64,000 nt of DNA from Bacteroides sp. UBA1317 (GCA_002307035.1 DBTL01000001.1:1-64000), one strand, 5' to 3'. Shown: positions 1 to 7,503, counted from the stretch's first letter. Notes: generated from the letters alone by a model not told the origin. Program-made: numbers and translations.

Positions 1-84
1 GCGGAGGCTGTTGAAACGAGTTGCAAAGCTAGTATGTTATCCTATGGACCGAAATACCGCATTCGTGGTATATTCATCCCATAA
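1..84 (+). CDS. possible 3' end of a gene entering from the left
   Basis: Frame 1 is open from the first base to a TAA at 82-84 and encodes 27 residues ending in RIRGIFIP. It could be the C-terminus of a gene that starts outside the window. Nothing in it identifies a family, and an open stretch this short can arise by chance. Confidence 0.25.
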   Translation, partial: AEAVETSCKASMLSYGPKYRIRGIFIP

Positions 85-441
85 AAAGAGTATTTGCTGC
101 TTTTCTCCCGTCTCTCTTTAAATAAATACGGATGGCGAAACAAATCGGGTACGATATGATGAGTAAAAAGTGATATTTGCGATAAAAAGATTATTTTTCT
201 GTTTTATTGGTGTCTTTTTGTATTGTCTTTCGGCTTTAAAGATTGCAGGAGAAATAGAGAGCTACACCAGGGAAGTGTATTCTGGCTCTAAATACTTTGT
301 AAGTCTATTCTCTGATCCAAATTTCGCGGCGGCGGAAATAACCATTGCGGAATTTCATCGTTTATTTAGAAATAGCTATATTTGTTTTTGTTCAAGTCGG
401 GCTATTCACGCAACTTGTGTTTAATTACAAAAAAAAACGAT
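85..441. other. intergenic stretch without a convincing gene
   Basis: No recognisable gene lies here. A plus-strand frame of 84 codons at 170-424 begins with a hydrophobic stretch (FFCFIGVFLYCLSAL), which could be a membrane segment or signal peptide. The rest resembles no known family and is Cys/Ser-rich with no clear fold, so I do not call it a gene. Confidence 0.4.
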
Positions 442-449
442 TATCTTTG
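442..449 (+). promoter_or_regulatory. Bacteroidales -7 promoter element upstream of the HipB-like gene
   Basis: TATCTTTG at 442-449 matches the Bacteroidales -7 consensus TAnnTTTG. A TTG at 415-417 is 24 bases upstream, a little far for the -33 element. Transcription would begin near 455-460, about 50 bases before the start codon at 507. Confidence 0.5.
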
Positions 450-506
450 TATTAGATACTACAGTATTCAATATATCTATTTTCACCTTTAATAAGATAC
501 AATAGT

Positions 507-833
507 ATGCAATTACTTTATGGCTTTGATATTAATACACCAAGTGAACTATTGGCTATTCTTGCGGATAATTTGCAAAAGCGTAGACTTGAAAAGGGGC
601 TTTCAAGGGAAGCTCTTACAGCACTTAGTGGAGTTCCTACTCCCACTATTGCTAAATTTGAGCAGAAGCATACCATCTCTTTGGCGTCCTATGTGGCATT
701 GGCCAAAGCATTGGGCTACTCCAAAGCTATAAAAGAGCTGCTTTCCGAACCACTCTACGATACGATGGAAGATCTGGAGAAAATTAATAAGAATAAGAAT
801 AGAAAGAAGGGGCGCAATGAATTTAGTAAATAA
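507..833 (+). CDS. HipB-like XRE-family helix-turn-helix antitoxin/regulator, orphan
   Basis: The gene encodes 108 residues. A Cro/C1-type helix-turn-helix covers about residues 12-65 (LADNLQKRRLEKGLSREALT, then SGVPTPTIAKFEQ), followed by a basic tail (KNKNRKKGRNEFSK). Proteins of this kind normally sit just upstream of a HipA-type kinase toxin, bind the operator and neutralise the toxin. Here the hipA start codon at 817 overlaps the end of this gene as expected, but the hipA frame closes after 18 residues. The regulator is therefore an antitoxin without its toxin and may survive as a DNA-binding repressor. Family call is firm; cellular role is inferred. Confidence 0.8.
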   Translation: MQLLYGFDINTPSELLAILADNLQKRRLEKGLSREALTALSGVPTPTIAKFEQKHTISLASYVALAKALGYSKAIKELLSEPLYDTMEDLEKINKNKNRKKGRNEFSK

Positions 834-873
834 AATAATGTTGGTGATAAAAACATTACATTTGCAGATATAA
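817..873 (+). pseudogene. 5' remnant of a hipA-type kinase toxin gene
   Basis: ATG at 817 overlaps the hipB-like gene in the usual operon geometry. It reads MNLVNKIM and stops at 871-873 after 18 residues. From memory of the family, Bacteroides HipA-like kinases starting MNLVNKI follow this regulator directly and are several hundred residues long. Up to the next gene at 1036 no frame encodes a HipA domain, so the body of the gene seems deleted. The call rests on the overlap and the first seven residues only. Confidence 0.5.
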
Positions 874-1035
874 GTACAGAGATGCAGTAAGTTCTTGATA
901 GTGTTTTCCTGATTATCGTTATCGGTATTATATTGGTGACTTAATAGAAAAATGTGAAGAAACAATTAATGGATCAAATCAATAATGAATATTCTGTAAC
1001 CATCATCAAATAATAACTTTAAAATTGAATGTGAT

Positions 1036-1263
1036 ATGGAAAAGAAAGAGATAGTCAACAAAATAGAATATGTGATATGCTGTGTAGGAGCTTTTGCGTC
1101 AAAATACAGCTTGTCTAATTCACAGGCTTATGCTTATCTGCGTAGATTCAGTGGTATCGATTTTCTGATTGACTGCTATTCGGCTGAACATACTTTGTCC
1201 ATAGACGAAGCCGTTGAAGATATACAAGCCATTTGCTTCAAGAAAGGAGGACGTATTGCATGA
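1036..1263 (+). CDS. DUF3791 family small protein (putative antitoxin partner)
   Basis: The gene encodes 75 residues that resemble the DUF3791 family: a helical protein with VxCVxxFA-like and SNSQAYAYLRRFSGIDFLIDCY segments. It overlaps the following DUF3990 gene in an ATGA arrangement (1260-1263), which implies translational coupling. DUF3791 genes in Bacteroidales commonly accompany DUF3990 genes. Because DUF3990 looks ADP-ribosyltransferase-like, DUF3791 is a plausible antitoxin. That role is inference from context. Confidence 0.7.
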   Translation: MEKKEIVNKIEYVICCVGAFASKYSLSNSQAYAYLRRFSGIDFLIDCYSAEHTLSIDEAVEDIQAICFKKGGRIA

Positions 1264-1607
1264 TTACTTTATATCATGGTTCGAATGTAGAAATCGAACA
1301 AATAGACCTTACCTGTTCAAAAAGAGGGAAAGATTTTGGATGCGGTTTTTATCTGAATGCCAATGAACAACAGGCTTCAGATATGGCTGAACGTACTGCA
1401 AGGCGTTTGATGTCTGGCAATCCGAATGACATAGTCATTGGCCCTATAGCTAATGATACTGTCGGCGTTCAGATTCGTCGATATATCATGGGGTATATCA
1501 GTATTGAAAACCTAATAAAAGAATTGCGATTCCGAGGTAATCATGCGGTGCAATACTTCTTCGGAACAGAAAAAGCCATCAACTTATTAAAGAAAGTAAA
1601 AGTATGA
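1260..1607 (+). CDS. DUF3990 family ADP-ribosyltransferase-like protein, internally shortened
   Basis: I chose the ATG at 1260, coupled to the upstream stop, over the longer frame from 1233, because MITLYHGS matches the family start. The protein has 115 residues. The N-terminal YHGS and GCGFYLN motifs and the C-terminal YFFGTEKAINLL segment fit the DUF3990 ADP-ribosyltransferase-like fold. Family members are usually about 150-170 residues. Here RLMSGNP runs straight into NDIVIGPIANDTVG, so the central stretch of about 45 residues (usually an acidic FDxYSxEW segment) is missing in frame near 1425. The protein is probably inactive. The next gene overlaps by ATGA at 1604. Confidence 0.65.
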   Translation: MITLYHGSNVEIEQIDLTCSKRGKDFGCGFYLNANEQQASDMAERTARRLMSGNPNDIVIGPIANDTVGVQIRRYIMGYISIENLIKELRFRGNHAVQYFFGTEKAINLLKKVKV

Positions 1608-1825
1608 ACAACGATATTCAATTCCAGATAGAGTGTCTTTCAACTGAGCTTACAACCATGCTGATGGACGAATACGGATGGGACATGAAGCATGCCTTGG
1701 ATGAACTCTATTCGTCAGAGACCTATAAAAGACTGAATGACCCGGAAAGTGGATTATACTATGAAAGTGCAGTCTATGTCTTTTCGTATTTAAAAAACGA
1801 AATTGAGACAGGGATTGTGAAATAA
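1604..1825 (+). CDS. DUF3791 family small protein, second copy
   Basis: The gene encodes 73 residues, starts inside the DUF3990 stop (ATGA at 1604-1607), and so is coupled to it. The sequence (QFQIECLSTELTTMLMDEYGWDMKHALDELYSSETYKRL) resembles the other common DUF3791 type, with a C-terminal SGLYYESAVYVFSYLKNE helix. The order DUF3791-DUF3990-DUF3791 suggests one small operon, with the two flanking genes as candidate antitoxins of the central ADP-ribosyltransferase-like protein. Confidence 0.65.
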   Translation: MNNDIQFQIECLSTELTTMLMDEYGWDMKHALDELYSSETYKRLNDPESGLYYESAVYVFSYLKNEIETGIVK

Positions 1826-1853
1826 GATACTATGAAATCTAAAACATGAATAA

Positions 1854-1885
1854 TATCTTTGTACCGTTTTCACATACCGTGAAAA
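1854..1885 (+). promoter_or_regulatory. -7 promoter element followed by a 7-bp inverted repeat, no gene behind it
   Basis: TATCTTTG at 1854-1861 is a perfect -7 element. Six bases later an inverted repeat, TTTTCAC-ATACC-GTGAAAA (1867-1885), covers the expected transcription start, like an autoregulatory operator. No plus-strand gene follows before the convergent gene ending at 1962, so this may be the promoter-operator of a lost gene. Confidence 0.4.
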
Positions 1886-1961
1886 TGATACATACTTAAT
1901 GATAATATCGAATTATGGATCAATAAATTAGCACTATATATAACATTGAATTATTTCTGCG

Positions 1962-3227
1962 TTATACTTTCAAACTCTCACCATCCAACAAAAACTCATA
2001 GATGTTCATAAAAACCACGCCATTGTTATCTTGGTAGCGTTTTATAGGGTCTTCGGTGATGACAAATTTCTGGAAACTATCATCAATGTTCTTAAGAGAA
2101 CGAAGTTCCTGCTCACGTTTCTCTTCTGTAGGCAGGCGCAGTGCAGACTGAATATAACAACGCTTACTACCTTGGTTACATACGAAATCCACTTCAAGTT
2201 GCTTGCGCAGACTCTTTCCTTCTTCATCTTTAGTGTTCAGAACAACAACTCCAACATCAACCGTCATTCCACGAAAACGAAGCTCGTTGTATATCAGATT
2301 CTCCATTAAATGAGTCACTTCGTATTGGCGGAAGTTGATGCGGGCATTACGCAAGCCTAAATCGGAGAAATAATATTTTGACGGAGTATCGATATATTTC
2401 TTTCCCTTGATGTCGTATCTGATGGACTTCTCAACCAAAAATACATCTTCGAGAATATCGAGATAGGATTTGATAGTCTGTTTAGAGATGGTCACATTCT
2501 TTACTGTCTTGAATGTATTCTCCAATTTAGTTGGATTGGTAAGTCCGCCAATGGAAGAAGCTATCACATCAATTAGTTCTTCCAACTCTGTATCGTTCTT
2601 AATGCGGTAGCGTTCCTTGATATCTGTGAGATATGTCTTGGCAAATAGACTTTTTAGGTATTCCATCTTTTGTGTATCACCCTCCATCGTTACCAATTTC
2701 GGCAAACCTCCAAAAGTTAGATATTCTTCCAAAGCTTGCTCGCGAGAGCCCTTGAAAACCGACATAAACTCACGGAAGCATAAAGGCGTTATCTTTATCT
2801 CGTCGCCACGACCTCTGAATTCTGTAATGACATCCTTAGAAAGGAACTTTGAATTACTGCCCGTAACATAAACATCAGCGTTATCTATTTTTAGATAGCT
2901 ATTCAGCACATCTTCAAACTCTCTGACGTTCTGGACTTCATCGAGCAGAATGTAATACATCTTGTCGTTCTTCATACGCCCGTCTATATGAGCAAGAAGA
3001 GCATCTGGATCACGTAGTGCCTTATTTCGGCGGTCTTCAAAATCTACTTTGATAATATGGTCATCATCCACGCCTTGCGACTTCAAATAGTCGAAGAACA
3101 AGTTGAACAACAAATAAGACTTACCACAGCGCCTTATTCCTGTGATGACTTTAATCATGCCATTATGCTTGCTGGCAATGAGTTTATCAAGATATATATC
3201 ACGTTTAATCACCATCGTATTTTCCAT
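1962..3227 (-). CDS. AAA-type ATPase with DUF4143 C-terminal region
   Basis: The protein has about 421 residues from the ATG at 3227; a start at 3245 is possible but lies almost on the promoter. The Walker A motif GIRRCGKS (about residue 30) and Walker B ILLDEVQN (about residue 90) mark the ATPase core. The second half is DUF4143-like (YYFSDLGLRNARINF, then LEVDFVCNQGSKRCYIQSA). In many relatives that region carries an EVK nuclease-like motif; here the strand reads YIQSA, without E-x-K. The cellular role of these ATPases is not settled. A -7 element on the minus strand (CAAAGATA, 3256-3263) lies just upstream. Confidence 0.85.
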   Translation of the reverse strand: MENTMVIKRDIYLDKLIASKHNGMIKVITGIRRCGKSYLLFNLFFDYLKSQGVDDDHIIKVDFEDRRNKALRDPDALLAHIDGRMKNDKMYYILLDEVQNVREFEDVLNSYLKIDNADVYVTGSNSKFLSKDVITEFRGRGDEIKITPLCFREFMSVFKGSREQALEEYLTFGGLPKLVTMEGDTQKMEYLKSLFAKTYLTDIKERYRIKNDTELEELIDVIASSIGGLTNPTKLENTFKTVKNVTISKQTIKSYLDILEDVFLVEKSIRYDIKGKKYIDTPSKYYFSDLGLRNARINFRQYEVTHLMENLIYNELRFRGMTVDVGVVVLNTKDEEGKSLRKQLEVDFVCNQGSKRCYIQSALRLPTEEKREQELRSLKNIDDSFQKFVITEDPIKRYQDNNGVVFMNIYEFLLDGESLKV

Positions 3228-3255
3228 TATTGCGTAAATACGCATTTTTGTGCAA

Positions 3256-3263
3256 CAAAGATA
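3256..3263 (-). promoter_or_regulatory. -7 promoter element of the minus-strand ATPase gene
   Basis: CAAAGATA on the plus strand reads TATCTTTG on the minus strand, a perfect -7 element. It lies about 30 bases before the ATG at 3227 and favours that start over the one at 3245. No -33 TTTG is visible at the usual distance. Confidence 0.5.
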
Positions 3264-3340
3264 ACGATTTGTCTTGATAATCAGGCTGCTTTTCCTGAAT
3301 AAATCCTTGCTTAATACGCTGAAAATATTTTTGCATCGGG

Positions 3341-4441
3341 TTATTTCTGTCTTATCACGATCTTTTTGCCTTGTATTTCGGCATCGAAGAGATTTAAACT
3401 ATTAAGAAGGTAAACGATCTCTTCGAGAGTGCCTTGGCGCTTGGCTATGAAGTGTACTTTGGCGTTCATGATGGATTGGTTGGATACGACAATGTCTACA
3501 TCGTACCAACGTCCCAACTCGCGCACAATTTCTATCAGGGGCCTGTTGTCGAAATAGAAATAGCCGTTTTTCCACTCGGTGTACTCGTCCGTATCTACAT
3601 CCTCGAGCGTGAAACTTCCGTCTGCTTGCAAAAAGGCATCCTGTCCGGGGGTAACACAAACTTTATGTTTGCCCAGGCAGTCGCTTACCTGCACGCAACC
3701 GTGTACGAGTGTCACGTGGGTGTCGGTGGAGCAATAGTTGCGCAGATTGAATTCGGTACCTAACACTTCTGTCTGTAGGTTGCCGGTCTTTACAATGAAT
3801 GGATGGGCTGTGTCGGGCGCTACTTTGAAATAGGCTTCTCCACGGAGGTGGACAATGCGCTGATTGCCTTCAAACACGCAGGGGTAGGAGAGCTGACTTT
3901 CTGCATTGAGCCATACTTCCGTGCCATCCGAAAGGATTACTTTGAAGTCTTTCTTTCTGGGGGTGGTTAAGGTTTGTATCGAGTTGTTGTTAGCCTGACT
4001 ATCCTGATATTTCAAGAGATTACCTTGGGCAGTGATCTTGGCGCCACTAAAGTGAAGCAGCGTGTCCGGACCAATGGAGTTGAGCGATAAAAGGGCTCCG
4101 CTATTGCTTTGGAGGGTCACGTCCTCGGTATTGTTGGTGGCCAGAAATACGGTGGTGGGAATCTCGGCCGGTTGGCTGAACCAGATTTGATGAATGATAA
4201 AGGTGAGGAGGAGGGCGGCGGCGGCTCCTGCCAGAGCGCTTACGACGACGATGCGGTTGCGTGCCGGACGCATGCGTCGCTTCTGGTGAAACTTAGAAAG
4301 TTCTGCCTCCACATCGGGCTGTGCGTGGGAGTGTTTCAGAAAATGATGACGAAGCGCTACTTCTTCTAAAAGCATGTCGGAGTTCTCCATTGGAGGAATG
4401 GATTTGTCGGTGTTTTTGTTTTTAGATGTATCTTCTGTCAT
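3341..4441 (-). CDS. FecR family anti-sigma factor
   Basis: The 366-residue protein has a cytoplasmic N-terminal part and one membrane helix at about 63-88 (VVVSALAGAAAALLLTFII). A periplasmic FecR domain follows at about 160-260 (KVILSDGTEVWLNAESQLSY, then VHLRGEAYFKV). The C-terminal DUF4974 domain (about 290-366) usually contacts the signalling domain of a SusC/TonB transporter. It is encoded 34 bases downstream of an ECF sigma gene in the same orientation, the usual arrangement. No SusC/SusD genes follow, so its transporter must lie elsewhere or be lost. Confidence 0.92.
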   Translation of the reverse strand: MTEDTSKNKNTDKSIPPMENSDMLLEEVALRHHFLKHSHAQPDVEAELSKFHQKRRMRPARNRIVVVSALAGAAAALLLTFIIHQIWFSQPAEIPTTVFLATNNTEDVTLQSNSGALLSLNSIGPDTLLHFSGAKITAQGNLLKYQDSQANNNSIQTLTTPRKKDFKVILSDGTEVWLNAESQLSYPCVFEGNQRIVHLRGEAYFKVAPDTAHPFIVKTGNLQTEVLGTEFNLRNYCSTDTHVTLVHGCVQVSDCLGKHKVCVTPGQDAFLQADGSFTLEDVDTDEYTEWKNGYFYFDNRPLIEIVRELGRWYDVDIVVSNQSIMNAKVHFIAKRQGTLEEIVYLLNSLNLFDAEIQGKKIVIRQK

Positions 4442-4475
4442 GGTATCTCTTTTAGTAATTATACGTTTGAGTTTC

Positions 4476-5000
4476 TTATTCGGGTATATCTGTTACATTT
4501 TTTTCACCATTAAACTTCGTACGGAGTATTTTAAGCGCTTTGGATATATGTTTTTTAACGGTGTTGGGACTGATATTCATCTTTTGGGCCACTTCGCTGT
4601 ATTTATGCTGATGGAGATAACATTCTTCGAGTATCTGTCGGGTGATAAGAGGGAGTTCGGACAGCATGTTTTCGATCAGGTGTTCTTGTTCCCGTTCATC
4701 GGAAGTATCGGTATAGAATTGTTCGGCTTCGTTGAGGTATGTTTCCGAGTAGCGGCTGACCACAATGAGGTGGCGCAGATGGTCAATACATTTATGACGA
4801 ACGTTGGTGGTGAGGTAAGCATGCACCGTACTCTTGTCGATGGAAGAGAAATCTTCCCATAACTGGCTGAAAACATCACTTACAATGTCACGGCTGATTT
4901 CAGAATCATTCGTAAGATGAAGGGCGTACATGTACAAGCGGGAATAATTCCCGGTGAAGATGGTGTCGAATTCTTTTTGGCGCAGCAAGGATTTCAGCAT
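4476..5000 (-). CDS. ECF-type RNA polymerase sigma factor (Bacteroides sigma-70 expansion family)
   Basis: The 174-residue protein has region 2 at about 15-80 (LYMYALHLTNDSEISRDIVS, then VFSQLWEDF) and region 4 at about 115-165 (LPLITRQILEECYLHQHKYS, then EVAQKMNISPNTVKKHISKAL). It is probably held at the membrane by the downstream FecR protein until an outer-membrane transporter binds its ligand. A minus-strand -7 element (CAAAAGTA, 5035-5042) lies about 35 bases before the start. Confidence 0.93.
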   Translation of the reverse strand: MLKSLLRQKEFDTIFTGNYSRLYMYALHLTNDSEISRDIVSDVFSQLWEDFSSIDKSTVHAYLTTNVRHKCIDHLRHLIVVSRYSETYLNEAEQFYTDTSDEREQEHLIENMLSELPLITRQILEECYLHQHKYSEVAQKMNISPNTVKKHISKALKILRTKFNGEKNVTDIPE

Positions 5001-5516
5001 AATTCACTCCGAACAACAGTACATGTAATAGATGCAAAAGTAGCACTTTTTTCGGATAACTGAATATGTATTTGCTACTAAGTTTGCTTTTATTGAATCA
5101 AATGGCTTGTTTTATTCTTATTAGACTAGCACTTTGTTTGATGCTACGTCTGAATTTAATTATAATTACAAATAACCTCTTTTTTTACTGTTTTTAGAGG
5201 CAAAAATAGGGCTCACAAGGTTCAAGGTTCACCTATGGACCTATACCCCCTCCCCCTCTGTCTTGCCTGAAAGAATTAATAGATTGATAATCAATAGATT
5301 ACATTTTTGTAAATTTACATCTGTTAACCGTTTTGTCTTTTAGGAGAAGACTAAAAGTGAACCCTGGGGAGGTGATTTTGTTCTAAGTAAAATAGTATGT
5401 CAATTATGCCTTATTTCCAATAATAATCGCTATCAATTCCATGACATTAAACGTTGCTCTTAGCCGTAAGATGAGACACTTTGGACTAGTAAGTTGAATA
5501 AAGTGTAGTACAACCC
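5001..5516. other. intergenic region with a promoter element and a VirE-like sequence scrap
   Basis: CAAAAGTA at 5035-5042 is a minus-strand -7 element for the sigma gene. At 5217-5232 the 16-mer AAGGTTCAAGGTTCAC, a 7-bp tandem, occurs; its reverse complement lies at 9497-9512 inside the DUF3987 gene. Similarity continues weakly past it into the C-rich stretch at 5246-5260. This may be a remnant of another DUF3987-type gene. Nothing else is recognisable. Confidence 0.45.
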
Positions 5517-5579
5517 CACTTTTATCCTGTAAAAAATGTATCAGTACCACACTTTTTACAGGATAAAAGTGTATGTTTG
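5517..5579 (+). promoter_or_regulatory. 19-bp perfect inverted repeat overlapping a promoter, upstream of an ATPase gene
   Basis: CACTTTTATCCTGTAAAAA (5517-5535) is repeated inverted at 5553-5571, with a 17-base spacer. The right arm is directly followed by TATGTTTG (5572-5579), a -7 element, 26 bases before the ATG at 5606. The repeat therefore covers the -33 region and fits an operator; in RNA upstream of the start it could also form a hairpin. No long T run follows, so a terminator is less likely. Confidence 0.6.
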
Positions 5580-5605
5580 CATTGGAACTCTAAAAATGAA
5601 GGAAA

Positions 5606-6889
5606 ATGTATCGGGAGAAACTAAAGGAATTGGTGGCTTGGAAAAAAAGTCCATTTCGTAAACCGCTTATCTTGCGAGGAGCACGTCAGGTTGGAAAAAC
5701 CTGGCTCTTGGAAGAGTTTGGTCGCACATCTTATGAAAAGTGTGTGTACATCAACTTTGAAGATACTCCTGTATTGCAATCTTTGTTTGCAACTGATTTT
5801 AATATAGAGCGTATCATCAATATATTGCAGATTCATACGCAAACCACCATCACACCGGAAGATACATTGATTGTTTTTGATGAAATACAATCGGCGGGAC
5901 GGGGAATTACGTCTCTCAAATATTTTTGTGAGAAAGCGCCGCAATATCATATCGTTGCCGCAGGTTCTCTATTGGGGATGGGACTGCATAGTCATGCTTC
6001 CTTTCCTGTAGGGAAAGTGGATTTCATGGATCTGCGTCCGTTGTCATTTGTGGAATTCCTTTATTCCCTCAACGAAAATGCGCTGGTTGATGCTCTCCGA
6101 AGACATGATTGGAGTGTTGTAACGGTGTTTCGTGATAAGTTGGTGGAACATCTGCGTCATTATCTCTATGTAGGCGGTATGCCTGAAGTGGTGGATGCTT
6201 TCTCAAAAACACGTGATTGGCAGTTGGTACGCCGCATCCAACTCCGAATCCTCAGCTCTTATGAAGGCGATTTCTCCAAACATGCCCCGGTTGAAGTTGT
6301 TCCCCGCATCCGGATGGTGTGGCAGAGCATTCCTGCTCAATTGGCTAAAGAAAACAAGAAATTTGTCTATGGTGTCTTAAGGGAAGGTGCGCGTGCCAAG
6401 GATTTTGAACTAGCTATTCAATGGTTGGTCGATTGTGGTTTGTTGTTGAAATGTCATCGGGTATCGAAACCGGGGATGCCGCTCATTGCTTATCAGGATC
6501 TTTCTGCTTTCAAACTCTATCTTCATGATGTCGGTTTGCTCTCGGCAATGGCAGGTATCAATGTTCAATCATTGATAGATGGAAATGCTATTTTTACTGA
6601 ATTCAAAGGCTCTCTGGCTGAGCAATACGTGATGCAGCAACTTCGCTTGGTGAGTGAGCGGTATATCGGTTACTGGACCAATGATAGGAATACGTCCGAG
6701 GTGGATTTTGTGATGCAACAGGATGGAGAAGTTATCCCGATAGAAGTCAAGGCGGGTGAAAACCTGAAGGCGAAGAGCTTTAAACTATTTTGTGAAAAGT
6801 ATAATCCTCCCAAAGCCATCCGTACTTCGCTGACTGATTATCAAGAAGAATCATGGATGACTAATTTGCCTTTGTATGCGATAGAGTAG
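5606..6889 (+). CDS. AAA-type ATPase with DUF4143 nuclease-like C-terminal domain
   Basis: The 427-residue protein has Walker A GARQVGKTWL at about residues 25-34, Walker B IVFDEIQSAG at about 91-100, and a sensor-like VAAGSLLGM. The C-terminal DUF4143 part contains KLYLHDVGLLSAMAG, FKGSLAEQYVMQQL, and SEVDFVMQ followed by PIEVKAG. The D...E-x-K pattern is typical of the PD-(D/E)XK-like fold in this family. It differs from the minus-strand ATPase at 1962, which lacks the E-x-K. The operator-like repeat upstream suggests controlled expression. The biological role of the family is unknown. Confidence 0.88.
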   Translation: MYREKLKELVAWKKSPFRKPLILRGARQVGKTWLLEEFGRTSYEKCVYINFEDTPVLQSLFATDFNIERIINILQIHTQTTITPEDTLIVFDEIQSAGRGITSLKYFCEKAPQYHIVAAGSLLGMGLHSHASFPVGKVDFMDLRPLSFVEFLYSLNENALVDALRRHDWSVVTVFRDKLVEHLRHYLYVGGMPEVVDAFSKTRDWQLVRRIQLRILSSYEGDFSKHAPVEVVPRIRMVWQSIPAQLAKENKKFVYGVLREGARAKDFELAIQWLVDCGLLLKCHRVSKPGMPLIAYQDLSAFKLYLHDVGLLSAMAGINVQSLIDGNAIFTEFKGSLAEQYVMQQLRLVSERYIGYWTNDRNTSEVDFVMQQDGEVIPIEVKAGENLKAKSFKLFCEKYNPPKAIRTSLTDYQEESWMTNLPLYAIE

Positions 6890-6971
6890 GGACTTTATCT
6901 CCTTTTTTTCTTGTTTTTGTTACTGAAAATAAGTAATTTTACACTATGTAAATGTATAGATTATTCAGTAA

Positions 6972-7208
6972 ATGAAAGAAAAAGAATGGGATGCGCCCTT
7001 TCCACTCAGGGCTTATCAGAAAACCGAACTGGCACTTCTCTACTCGCCGGACTCGTGCGTGACGCCGGCTTTGCAAAAGCTCTATCGATGGATACGCAAA
7101 AACAAGGAACTCACAGCGGCACTTCGCGAGGTGGGTTACAACAAGTATCGACATACTTTTCTGCGACGTGAGGTGGAACTGATCGTGAAGTACCTCGGCA
7201 TCCCGTGA
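6972..7208 (+). CDS. DUF4248 domain protein
   Basis: The 78-residue protein fits the Bacteroidales DUF4248 family (FPLRAYQKTELALLYSP, then LQKLYRWIRKNKEL and LREVGYNKYRHTFLRREVELI). The layout suggests a small helical DNA-binding-like protein, but no function is established. DUF4248 genes are commonly found beside DUF3987/VirE-type genes, as here, with a HigBA locus in between. Confidence 0.8.
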   Translation: MKEKEWDAPFPLRAYQKTELALLYSPDSCVTPALQKLYRWIRKNKELTAALREVGYNKYRHTFLRREVELIVKYLGIP

Positions 7209-7232
7209 AAATGAATAAAAAACTTCGCGAAA

Positions 7233-7264
7233 TTTGCGAATATTAATAAGGAGCACTATCTTTG
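7233..7264 (+). promoter_or_regulatory. complete Bacteroidales promoter of the higBA locus
   Basis: TTTG at 7233-7236, a 20-base spacer and TATCTTTG at 7257-7264 match both parts of the Bacteroidales consensus. Transcription would begin near 7272, shortly before the higB remnant start at 7290. Confidence 0.75.
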
Positions 7265-7289
7265 CACCGAGCGAACAAGAATTGGGTTT

Positions 7290-7495
7290 ATGGAAATAAC
7301 TTTTGAAAAGGAGTACTTGTCGGAACTTTACTATAAAGGAGAATGTGTGGATAAAAAACGCCGTTTCCAACCGCCAGTGGTGAAGAAATACGTCAAAACG
7401 ATCAATATCGTATTGAGTTCACCACAAAACAAGTTGTTTCCGAAATTGTTGTAACAATATGTAACATTGAAGAATTGTCGAACCATTATAAGTAA
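7290..7495 (+). pseudogene. higB: higB toxin gene broken by an internal deletion with frameshift
   Basis: ATG at 7290 reads MEITFEKEYLSELYYKGE and continues to VKKYVKTIN, the N-terminal half of a HigB/RelE-type mRNA interferase, but this frame ends at 7454 after 54 residues. From about 7413 another frame reads EFTTKQVVSEIVVTICNIEE and then LSNHYK to a stop at 7493-7495. That is the normal HigB C-terminus, placed directly before higA. The middle of the protein (about 40 residues) is missing and the halves are out of frame. A functional toxin is very unlikely. Confidence 0.75.
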
Positions 7496-7503
7496 AAATG
7501 ATT

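Noticed and set aside
170..424. 84-codon plus-strand frame with a hydrophobic start
   Set aside because: No family resemblance beyond the hydrophobic stretch, and its second half does not look like a folded protein.
4374..4862. 162-codon plus-strand frame
   Set aside because: Antisense to the sigma and FecR genes, both well supported.
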